This document shows positions 34,601 to 46,600 of a stretch of DNA of 64,000 nucleotides, one piece after another; the stretch's first letter is position 1, and the number at the start of each line of letters is the position of its first letter. The position numbers and the translations under genes are program-made. The notes below the pieces were generated by a model. It was not told where the DNA came from. It made no database searches and was given only the letters and a program-made list of their open reading frames with translations. Source of the stretch: Liolophura sinensis (taxonomy: Eukaryota; Mollusca; Polyplacophora; Chitonida; Chitonidae); the NCBI RefSeq assembly GCF_032854445.1, contig NC_088296.1, positions 5,477,246 through 5,541,245 on the forward strand. The letters run 5' to 3'.

Positions 34601-37600
34601 ACGCCCAATAGCTTCGTCTTTGTTTCTGTCCACATGCTTCGATAAAAAAGGTGGAGATTTATCATATATTTTATTGGTGTTTAATGCTGTACTCAAGAAT
34701 ATTTTACTTATACGACGGCGGCCAGCAATATTGTGGGAGGAAACCGGGCAGAGCCTGGGGGTAATCCACAACCATCCGCAGGTTGCTTCACACGTAAGAC
34801 CGCCGAGTAGGTCTCCTTCACCCATAAGACCACCATGTAGGTTTCCGTCAAGCGTAAGACCACCGTGTAACTGAATATTCTTGAGAGCAACATGGAAACA
34901 AATAAATAATTCAATCAGAACTACTAGCCAATAGCCCAAAGCTAGCTGGGACACTGCTAACGTAGCGCCCTATCCTAGGTATGCACAGGCAAAGACAGCC
35001 ATGTCAAACATTGCATTGGTACACAATCTTTTAACACTAATCCAGTCGTTCAAACTTTTGAATTGAACCAACGTCCTCCATGTTTTTTAATTGAACTTCC
35101 ATCCAGGATGTTAATTTAAAGTCAAGTTTTTTTTGTTGAGAATGTACCGGTATTTGCTTTTTTGTCGTTTTATTGTCTTAAAATCTAAGGGTACTGTAGA
35201 CATTGGATTTTGCTGTCAAGAGTTTAAGCTGATGGCTGTAAACGATAGTTTACCGATGCAGGCTTTGACATATCTACTCTTCTGAGAAAACGGTGCATAC
35301 CAAATATAAAGGCGGTTCGAGTTGTTATTTGAGTTAAATTATCCGAGTGGAAGCAGGTTTCACCGAAGCTGGGCGCTCCGTTACAAGTGTCAAAGCTAGG
35401 TTTTGGGATACAAGCCAAAATTATCTGACGTGAGACGACGTACTTCGACAAACTTAGCTGTTGGTAGACGCTGACGCCGGGCGTTACTCCAATGACAGCG
35501 TTGATAATGTGAATGACGCCATTTGTGGTCGGCATGTTTACATCGATCTGGTCCACGATCGCCCAGTGGTCGTTAACGCCAACAAACACTAGATGGACAC
35601 AACAACAACAGCATAAATGAATAATCAAGGAAATTGAGCTGCATACTTCCAGCAGCGCACAAGTCGCTCTCTACGCTCTCTTTTCATGCTTACAACCATG
35701 CCCTTGCCAAGCTTGACCTCTGGAGCCCGTGCGACGCACGTAGGTCTGTATAGGGTTATCGTTACCACTGACAATCTGTAATCAGCATTCATCCATAAAG
35801 TTGCCCGAGATGAAAGGTACAATCTTGTTACGCGTGTTAAAAAGAGCGCCCGGTGTCCTCTTACCATAATGCTGCTCGTCGTCGTATAAGTGAAATATTC
35901 TTGAGTACGGTATAAACCACCAATCAAATAAATAAATAAATAAATAAAAAGAACGTACATATATATGTATCAAGCGTCTTCTGGCATTTCTTTCCTCATC
36001 AGAATGACTACAGGAACATTGTGGTTTTCAAGATTTCTGTACAAAATGTACTAGTGGTGACAATAAATAAAAAGAAAGAAATATAGTGAGCGTAGAGAGC
36101 GCTGCATCCGCTGTGAGGAGTATGATATATTTGACGGACATTCCGGATAATGAAACCGCAGAAAAATAGAGAATGATCCCGTTTTGCCGTCGTCAAATTT
36201 TCGGGGTTTGAAGTGGTTTTCTATGACTCCTAGCAGAGAGACTTTTGGACACAGGGCGGAAAGAACTCACGTGTTTCATCCATATAACTGACATGAATCT
36301 TATCGTCTGCGTTGAGCGTGTTCAAGGGATCAGATGACATCTTTAACCACCTGGTGAACAGAGGCGCCGTTGCAACGTGCTGCTGTAATACCTGTGGGTG
36401 AAGGAATAATAATCCGAGATTGCTCTGACTGAAGGTTTGGTCAAATTTTGTTTGGCCAAGGATGGCCTAATACCAAAGTCAGAGCGCGTTCCTTTTAAGA
36501 CCTGATGCAGTTGATGTGGCAGTGTGTCACAGTGTCTTTGACAAACAGTATCTATCAAATACGTTCCCACGGCCTTAAGTTTGCAGACACTTATGTTCCC
36601 TATCTTCTCGTCTGTCGATTTTTCACAGGCCGCATGGGTCTAATATTCCTTGGTGATGCTCACAGCGAACGGCGACACTGACAGCCTCGATGTATTTGAC
36701 AAGGGCAGGTAACTGCATCAGGTTTTTAAACGCAGCGCGCTCTGACAAAATTTTGCCAAACCTATCGACTTGATTGCTTGCAAAGGGTCACACGTAACTG
36801 GTGAAATATTATGGCCTTTTGTCAATTTACTTCAGTCAGGGTTTTATTCTATTTGTTCATGTAAATACATAAATAATAGCAATTTAATTGCCCTCTGACA
36901 CTATGGCTTAAGCACAAGGAAGTGAGAAAAATATGCAGTGATGTTTATTGCAATTTATTAGACGTCACTGGTCTAGAATTACTCAAAATGCTGTGTTGTC
37001 ATCACATTCAACACACAATCACATTAAAACAATGTCAAGGTACCAGGCCGCGGGGATGCCACCAGCAGAATACAATATTTTATGCAGGAATACAATATAA
37101 TTAAAGACGTATGGCATGGAGAATAAGAACAGAGCACTCACGGCAGTGTGATATCTGGCAAATGGTCACACGTAACCGGTGAAATACGGCTACAGCACAG
37201 AGAGTTAGACCAGAACAACGACGACAGTGTGATATCTGGCAAATGGTCATACGTAACCGGTGAAATACGGGTACAGCACAGAGAGTTAGACCAGAACAAC
37301 GACGACAGTGTGATATCTGGCAAATGGTCACACGTAACCGGTGAAATACGCACAATGGATTGAGCAGAATTAATTAAAATAAAAAATGTGCATTGATTTT
37401 AATAGCAACTTATAAGAAGTCACTGGCGTAGAATTACTAAAAATGCTGTACTGTCACCACATTCAACATACAAGCACATTTAAACAATGCAAACAGAAGA
37501 GGCCTCAGGGATGCTTCGTCTACCAGCAAAATCCTAGTTTAAGCAGGAATTGTATTTTTCCGCAGTAAAATTTCCTGGCAGTTTGGACTAAAGTATATTT

Positions 37601-40600
37601 TTCTGTAAATAAACAGCTTTCTTCCGACTGTGTTCGCCACAAAATGGCGGTAATATTGTCTATGTGAAGTTAATCTATAATCATTCATTTATTCATTCAT
37701 TCATTCCCACAGAAATGCTACAGCCATTTGTGTAATTACGTCAACAAGTTGCTGTAAAAGTGCAACATTGTTTCATGTTGTTTTCGCGGCCAAATTTTTT
37801 TTTGACTGTTGTTTTACGCCGTACTCAGGAATATTTCACTTGTATGACGGCGGCCAGCATTATGGTGGGTGGAAACCGGGCAGAGCCTGGGGGAAACCCA
37901 CGACCATCCACAGGTTGCTGGAAGACCTTCCTACGTACTTCCTCGGAGAGGAAGCCAGCATAAGCTGATCTTGAACTCACAGCGACCGCATTGGTGAGAG
38001 GCTTCTGGGTTACTACGCTGCACTAGCGCGCTATCCGACTGAGCCACGGAGGCCTCTTTCGCGGCCAAATAGGATACAAACACCAATCATCTATAAATCA
38101 ACAATATGTTAGGTTGCAGAAGAAGTGAAAGCACGTAATTCGGTGGTATATTATTCATTTATTTGATTGAAGTTTTACGCCACATTCAAGAATATTTCAC
38201 TTATACGACGCCGACCGGCATTATGGTGTGATGAAACCTGACAGGGCCGATAGTATGTCAATACTGCAATCCTACAGCAGGTATTTGTATCTGCTAAAGT
38301 ACTTCTTGTACATCTAGTCTACACCCTATTTGTGCCTGCACAGTACTTCTTGTACATCTAGCCATTACTCTATTTGTATCTGTTCAGTACTTCTTGTACA
38401 TCTAGCCTACACTCTATTTGTGCCTGCACAGTACTTCTTGTACATCTAGCCTATACTTTGTTTGTATCTGCTAAAGTACTTCTTGTAGATCTAGCCATTA
38501 CTCTATTTGCATCTGCACAGTACTTCTTGTACATGTAACCTATACTCTACTTGTATCTGCTCAGTGCTTCTTGTACCTCTAGCCTATACTCTATTTGTAT
38601 CTGCTCAGTACTTCTTGTACATCTAGCATGTACTCTATTTGTATCTGTTCAGTACTTCTTGTACATCTAGCTTATATTCTATTTGTATCTGCTCAGTACT
38701 TCTTGTACCTCTAGCCTAAACTCTATTTGTATCTGCTCAGTACTTCTTGTACATCTGGCCTATACTCTATTTGTATCTGCTCAGTACTTCTTGTACATCT
38801 AGCTTTTACTTTATTTGTACCTGCACAGTCCTTCCTGTACATCTGGCCTATACTCTGTTTGTATCTGCTCAGTCCTTCCTGTACATCTGGCCTATATTCT
38901 ATTTGTATCTGCTCAGTACTTCTTGCACATCTAGCGTATACTCTGTTTGTATCTGCGAAGTACTTCTTGTACATCTAGCGTATACTCTGTTTGTATCTGC
39001 TCAGTACTTCTTGTTCATCGTACATCTAGCCATTACTCTATTTGTATCTGCGGAGTAGTTCTTGTACATCTAGCCATTACTCTATTTGTATCTGCTCAGT
39101 ACTTCTTGCACATCTAGCCTATACTCTACTTGTATCTGCTCAGTACTTCTTGCACATCTAGCCTAGACTCTATTTGTATCTGCTCAGTACTTCTTGCACA
39201 TCTAGACTATACTCTGTTTGTATCTGCTCAGTACTTCTTGTACATCGTACATCTAGCCATTACTCTATTTGTATCTGTTCAGTACTTCTTGTACATCTAG
39301 CTTATATTCTATTTGTATCTGCTTAGTACTTCTTGTACATGTAGCCTATACTCTGTTTGTATCTGCGCAGCGCTTCTTGTACATCTAGCCTGTACTCTGT
39401 TTGTATCTGTTCAGTACGTCTTGTACATCTAGCATGTACTCTTTTTGTATCTGCTTAGTACTTCTTGTACATGTAGCCTATACTCTGTTTGTATCTGCGC
39501 AGCGCTTCTTGCACATCTAGCCTATACTCTATTTGTATCTGCTCAGTACTTCTTGTACATCTAGGCTATACTCTATTTGTATCTGCGCAGTACTTCTTGT
39601 ACATCTATCCTATACTCTATTTGTAAAGTATTTACAGCAGTTTCCTTTTATGTAAAATGCAGCAAAATTTCCGCAGGTGGAAAGTAATGAAAACGTTAAC
39701 CCGGGGTCACCATTGTAGAAGAACATTTCAGATTTACATCAAAAGGTGAAATACCATTTTTGAATTTATTAATATTTGGGACCTAAAGATTGGAACATTG
39801 ACCACCTAAATCATGAATTAATGTTATCTGAAGACAATATATGTCATAATTTCAAACATTGTGCTGAAGTTTAAAAGTTTGGCTACTGGAGCAGTCTTTA
39901 TCAAAAGTTTTAAGACTTCAGTTAAAAATTCAATGACAGGTACACTTAAATGTTTTGCTTTAGTGAGATTTAAATATGTACACTGATTTTATTATTGTAA
40001 AACAATGTACTACTTCCAGTTCCCTAATCTGAGTTTCTCTTTTTAAGGACTTGCAATTTATAACTTCAGAGTTGTGTCCCTTGATGTTAACGAGCGCATG
40101 CCCGGGATCAGGAAGCGATCTTAGACTTAACTCAAAATTTCAAATCACTTTAAAATTGTTACGTAACAAGGTCAAAATATTGCCTGACAAGGTAAATTCG
40201 AGGTAAGTTATTGTGAAACAATTTTCAGTTAAAATAACGAAGAGGAACATAACAGGTTTAGTGAATGAAATGTAAGATCGCTTCGTGATGTTACAATGTT
40301 ATTCCACAAAACTCGGTGTTATAACCATATATGGCCTAATGGGATCTCCACCAGCGGTTTTTGGTTCTCTTGATTACTCGGCTTTCATGATGACCACTAT
40401 TTCAATATACCAATGTTTCCTAAGAGGTTACCAACACCAAAAGTTAAGTCATATAGGTTTGATTTATTTATTTATTTGATTGGTGTTTTACGCCTTACTC
40501 TAAAATATTTCACTTGTACGACGGCGGCCAGCCTTATGGTTGGAGGAAACCGGGCAGAGCCATGGGAAAATTCATGACCATGTGCAGGTTGCTGACAGAC

Positions 40601-43600
40601 CTTTCCACGCACGGTCATATAGGTTTGTATCTGACTGTTAAACACACTAGTGACAAATTTAAGGTCCAGTGAGACTGTAAAATACAAACCGGAAGCAGTT
40701 GGGTTTCGTTCATGGCCTTAATTTCGTCAGTGATGACATCATTGCTGGGGACAAATACAGTGTAATTCTGTCCTTCCTGCCATGGGAACGTTGTAACCTT
40801 TGCGAGTAATTCTTTCAGGCCGCTGCAATAAACAACACCAAAATTATTCCCCTGTATTAGGTCTATGCGTACAGCAATGGTTGGCAAGGTGCCTAATGTT
40901 CATTGCCGAACAGTTGTGTCGTACTGCGAGACATTTGTGACATGTGCAGGGAGAGGGTGATTACATGGCCTCTGAAAAAACAAACAAACACGGTTGCAGT
41001 ATATTGTCTGTACGCCGTTCTACACCAAGGCATTTTAAACAATACATATCTCCCTGAAATTATAATTTACCACGTAATTTTGTGTAAAACCACTTGACAG
41101 GTGGACCATCATCCTTTCTGGACAAATCTAACAACCCAAGCGGTTGCCAGTCCCTTTACACTGTATGCATGTATGTACATGAATGCTTTGTATTTTTCAT
41201 CATAGTCGACAATTTTCGAGTCATTAGGGGTGTATAGATTCTTGTGGTGAGGAAAACCCATTCCGCCAAATCGCCGACGTCACTGAAATGACACGCCGAT
41301 GATTCCAGACATGAGAAACCATCCACTCACATTCTACTGACACTGGACCAACCAGTTTGCTTGCTCTAATCGCCAAGCGAGGCAGCAGCAAGTACAATTG
41401 CTTGGCATCCCGTCTTCGAGGTGGACACTCTAACGATAATACCACCGAATCCGTGTTATTAATATGGCCTATCGCATGGCCTTATAAGAACTCCAAGTTG
41501 AAAGCTGATCGACGGAGTCACCAAGCACATCATAGAGAAACGACTGTTTAGGTTTTAAGTCTGTTTCCATCCCTCTTTTTAAATAAGTAAGGTTAAATTA
41601 TTTCTTGCCTTTTTCTGGTGAGTGAGTGAGTGAGTGAGTGCTTGGGCTTTAACGATATATTTAACAATTTTTCAGTTATATGACTACGAAGGAGTCCTTA
41701 GTGTACATGTAATGTGCCTCCTTGTTGCAGTCTTTTTCTATTAATAAAGAAGAATAGAGGACCTATGCGTCGATACATACATTCGTATACCAGACGTCAA
41801 CCAATAAGGACGTTCTGTGTCAAAAATCGAAAGGACAATTCCCACCACGACGTTTGACACAAACTACCAAAGAACTAAGACAGTATATAAAGTACGATAA
41901 TAGGACGGAATCAGGCAAAGAGAAGCAGTCCGCAGTCAGTGATGTTGGAAAGACGCAAGGTGTGTTCTTGGCAACTGAGTGAAATCAATATTCACATCAC
42001 GAATCATACTAAAATATCAGTTGTAAGCCTTACCTGTAGCGGTTGACCGTATTGATCACCTCGGTAAGCGTCTGCGAATCACTCGGTGGATACAGCACTT
42101 GGTCCAGGATGTGTAGATAGCCGTTCGACGCCATCATATTGCTACTTTTCACTTTAGCATTGTTCACGAAATAATCTTCCATCTATTTTGCAGTTAAAAA
42201 CAAAAGGGGATGGCAGAATGTTTCCAATACAGGTATGCTCATATCATTCAAGTGAACAGTGTAGCGATATAAGTAGTGGTAAAAGGAAAGACAACACTAG
42301 ATCTGATGTATGTATGTATCCAAAGAGTATCCTATTTATTTAAAGCACCTACCCTTTTGTTTTTTGTCATGCATTATAAACGAGAATCTTGCAGTTCAAA
42401 ATAAGCAAACTTGCACACATCGAGAAAATGGTCGCTTTATTCTTGCCATAACTGTTGTCTAACTTCAGTTGACATTGGGACCAAGTTGACATTGTCTGTC
42501 TCTGACCTCAGTCAGGACATCCTTCGATTAATAGCTATCTTAAGCGATTCAAACGGATTGATATAATATTTGCAGCACTGAGGAAACCATATAGCCCTCA
42601 TTTACCTCGTGCAGCGAGAGAAAAGTTTGGCCACTGACTCAAAAATATTATGCAATTAAGCTAATTCAACTTTCAAAAATTGAGTCATATGGCCAGATCA
42701 GCTTGAGAGTCATAAAAGATTGCTGTGAGTTTTCCGACTAACCAAGTGAGTCAACAATTTGGCCAGATGAGCTTCACGACTCAGTTGATCTGGTCATATG
42801 ACAGATTTGAATGAGCTCAATTGTGTACCTCCGATTTTTGAGACAACTGACACAAACGTTTCTCTCAGCGTGTTTACGCGAAACTCTCCACAAAGGACAC
42901 TGATTACTTGATGAGAATTATGTTTTACCCGGCTAAGAATGTAAGTTTCGTTCTCCAAGTTACTGGGAATGATTTATGTGGCGATATTTCTTCATGATTT
43001 GACGATTGGTGATTAGAATAACCTGAATCCCGGAAACATTTAATGGTCTTGACGCAAATAATTCTACGCAATGGCGTTTCCGTCCATACCTCCTTGCCAA
43101 AAAGCTGCTTTAAGTGGTCTGTACTGAAGTGTACTTGGAATAAACAAAAGCAGATAGAGATTTTTGCCTATTCTATAAGAGCCAAGGTTGTAGTAATAGC
43201 CCAGGAGTTTACCTCCGTTCTAGTTGCTTAATGTGTAATATTTTTTGTACGTCGTAAGTACGTCGTAAGTAAGTTTTAAGTACGTCGTGCTTAATATTTC
43301 ACTTATTTGACGGCGGCCATTTACGATGGGAAGTAACCGGACAGAGCCCGGAGGAGCCCGGAGGAGCCTGGAGGAAAACATGAAACTAAGACCGAGTCCA
43401 AGTAAAGTTTCAGATTTCAAAAAGATTCACATAAAATGACAAGTTGTAAGAAATTCCTGACGTTGTGTGTGACTGTCCAGGGTTACAATGCTTTAACGTG
43501 GATACAGGTCATCCACGTATGTGTGTCCCGCAGCGAAGAAATCCCGGACATGCGCACTGTTAATAACTACTTCTGATTACTGCATGGATGATAACCAGAA

Positions 43601-46600
43601 TTATAAAATTTTCATTTTTTTTTCTTACTTTGTGTAAGTTTAATTTTCATTTATTTACTTTTTGGATTGGTGTTTTGCGGTGTACTAAAGAATATTTTCC
43701 CAGACAGAAACCGGACAGAGGTCACTCAGGACCATACACAGACTGGTGGAAAACCTTTCCACATACCACCGGGGAGGAAGCCAGCATCGTAAGTTTAATT
43801 AAATATTTACTTGTTGCGAGAACCACAATACGGCTGTAGTATTCTCTGTAGGGGAGATTTGGACAGTCTTCATCGCTGCCAGGGCTTCTATAGTCATATT
43901 TCCAGGCACTGAAAAGAAACAATAAGGCATGTCTTAGTGTTCCACATCAATGAATAAAACAGGGGCGGGTTCAAACCCGGCCTGGGGCATGCAATTTGTG
44001 ATTTCCTCCCGTTCCAACTGTTTATCGGGCCATATTTAAAATAAAGAGTCAGTCATTTGTGTAGTATAAGGTTTGTCTTTTGCCAACATGGCGTGTACCA
44101 CTGTACCGTCTGCAAGTGGAAAAAGTTTGTCATTAACATGGCAAAGGCCAAAGGTGACGTCATTAACATGGCAAAGGCCAAAAGTGAAGTCATTAACATG
44201 GCAAAGGCCAAAAGTGACGACATGTTGACAACATTACAGCCATATCGTAACGGGAACGTATTCAAACCTGGAAAGAGTAAATGGTTTTCTTTGCCTTTAA
44301 GATAGTGCAAACCTCACGTAAAACTGGAGAACTTCCTTTCCCACATCAGGGGCTAGGGAAAATTAAATATTTATATAAAGGAGTTGAAATAGCTGTTCTT
44401 CACAGCCGGGCTAAGAAGTCTCTCAACGGAAAGAAAACACTATTGTAAAGTATATGTCAGATGAAAGAGCTGTTAAAACTGTCCACGAAAATAGTTCGAT
44501 TTATTCTTGAACATTATTTAGCCTAGTAAATTGCATTTGAAACTTTGGATTATCAGATAACCTTTTCTGAACAAGTTGGGACCAGTGACGTCACATCCTG
44601 TTTTTGCTACTTATACACACTCAGGCTTTTAGATCATTCAAAATACATATACACATAGATCTACGGATGCATTCCCAGAATAGACCTTGAAATAAACCCA
44701 TGCATTCCCTGAGTGGACCTTGAAATAAACGGATGCATAGACTGAATGGACCTTGAAATAAACTATTTCAAGAAAAACATACGGATGTGACGTCACTGAT
44801 ACTCTCTAGGTCGCGGCAAAATGTCATGTGAGTCATTTTACTCGGTTGGAAAAGTTCTAAAAAAATAATACACCCCTTCTCGTGACAACTTTGATTTTTA
44901 TTCCTTTTCCGGCGAAAGCAGTTGTGGGGTGTATGTATGCATGTATGTATCGAGTGGGCATATAACCGGGGTCCACAGAAAGAACAGTGTGGAGTATTTC
45001 AAAAATGACCTATTGCGTAGGCAAAATTAGGCAACGATGAGGTCAAAAACCAGCACTGCACTATTTTTTTTAAAATTGGCTACTCTGTTCTTTCCCTTGG
45101 ATACCAATTCAGGGGAGGTGACTCTGCCTACCCAATGGTGGTAAACACAAGTTCCTTGATCTGCAACCTCGGAACCCAAGTTTCCGCGAGTTACGAATTT
45201 CATTCTGCCACAAAAACATAAAATCAAATGAACTCTACATCCACTTCTCTGATCCATTCCATCAATCTAGCCATCCATTATAGCTAGATTGTCGGCGGTC
45301 TTCTGGTGAGAATAAACTCTAAACTAAGTACTGAATTTTAGAACCCGGAAGTACCCTCAAAATTTTGTTTTCACTGATCGATTTGATCAGATGAATAAAT
45401 AAAGAATGCATCTCAAATAGGTTTTCGGTTGCAGAGAAATAACCAAAACCGGTACTGCTGCTTGAAATATATATAAGCTTAATTAAGAGTTGAAAGTTGT
45501 CGTACAGGGTCCTATTGACCCCTAATTAATAAGTTAACTAAAAATGACTGTTAAGTTAAATAAAAATTCACTTGTATTTCACTTGTTCGACGGTGGTCAG
45601 CATTGTGGTTGTAAGAAAAAAGGCAGAGCTGGGCTTGAGTTCGCAGCGACCACATTGGTGAGGCGAACATGGGATAAGGAACAAGTAACCTCAGTCAACA
45701 TCGGTCATTCTCACCTGCTGCGTTATTAAGAAGTTTCGGAGGGTCAGCTTCAAGGAGCATTGAAAAGGTTTGGTTGAAAACGTCCACAGCAGCGTTGTCC
45801 GGTAACAGGACTGTCCTCGTCTCTTCTGTGGAGTTCAGAGCCATTACCAGAGTATTAACCATATCGATCCACGTCAGTGCCTGAAACAGAAAAAAAAACT
45901 CCCGTGTAAAATGAACTTGCTTTTACATTAAAGTCTGAGGTTTACTTCGGTTTTCCCCACTCATGAAATTTACCACCTGTATGTGAAAAAGTCTTGAGTA
46001 TGGCGATAAACAACAACGAAATAAATAAATAAATAAATAAATAAATAACAACATTGCAAACTGAGCCAAATGTTGGAGATTCTGCTCAGTTCCTTTTTTG
46101 TTTTGTGTAGTTTTGAAATACACGTAACTATGAAAATTTGAATTCATGTCAAATTTCACGTGTCGCACAGATATCACAAAATTCAAGAAAATCATTGAAA
46201 TGTACCAATATATTCACATACTATCATTACATAGAGAGATGGAGATAAGAAGTCTATCGTTGTTTATAAACTGTAAGACCCGGATGTGTCATGCGCATTG
46301 CAAACATAATTTTCTCGTAAGTGCGCGTTAATTTCACAGGTCTAAGAGCATGTTTCCCGAAGTGCCCGAGATAATACGCACTGGTTACTAAAATGGCGAC
46401 GTAATTGGCGGTTACTTGCGCAAAATGTTTTGAAAGCAAGACAAACCGGCCTTGATACAATCGTGGCTCCTATCACACATATATAAAGTAAAGGAGCTAT
46501 GTCTATGTCGTTGTAATTTCGGGTCGGGAGGGCAAATAATTACGTCCCTTATTCACAGAAGTTGCCGTTACCGTGTGTTCTTCCGGTCATTATTGCGCAT

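Larger units (their letters stand above)
32580..46150. repeat. Duplicated segment, copy 2
   Basis: Counterpart of 1-14489. It joins unique sequence without a break on both sides: exon 9 continues to its donor at 32576, and intron 1 continues past 46150. The main differences from copy 1 are a shorter 44-bp array, a shorter AAAT tract, one 81-bp unit fewer, about 755 bp extra at 39659-40412, and a shortened SINE near 45560. Confidence 0.97.

Noticed and set aside
1-46150. A genuine recent tandem duplication as the first explanation
   Set aside because: Not excluded, but the right limit of homology coincides with the contig end, so an unmerged overlap explains more with less.
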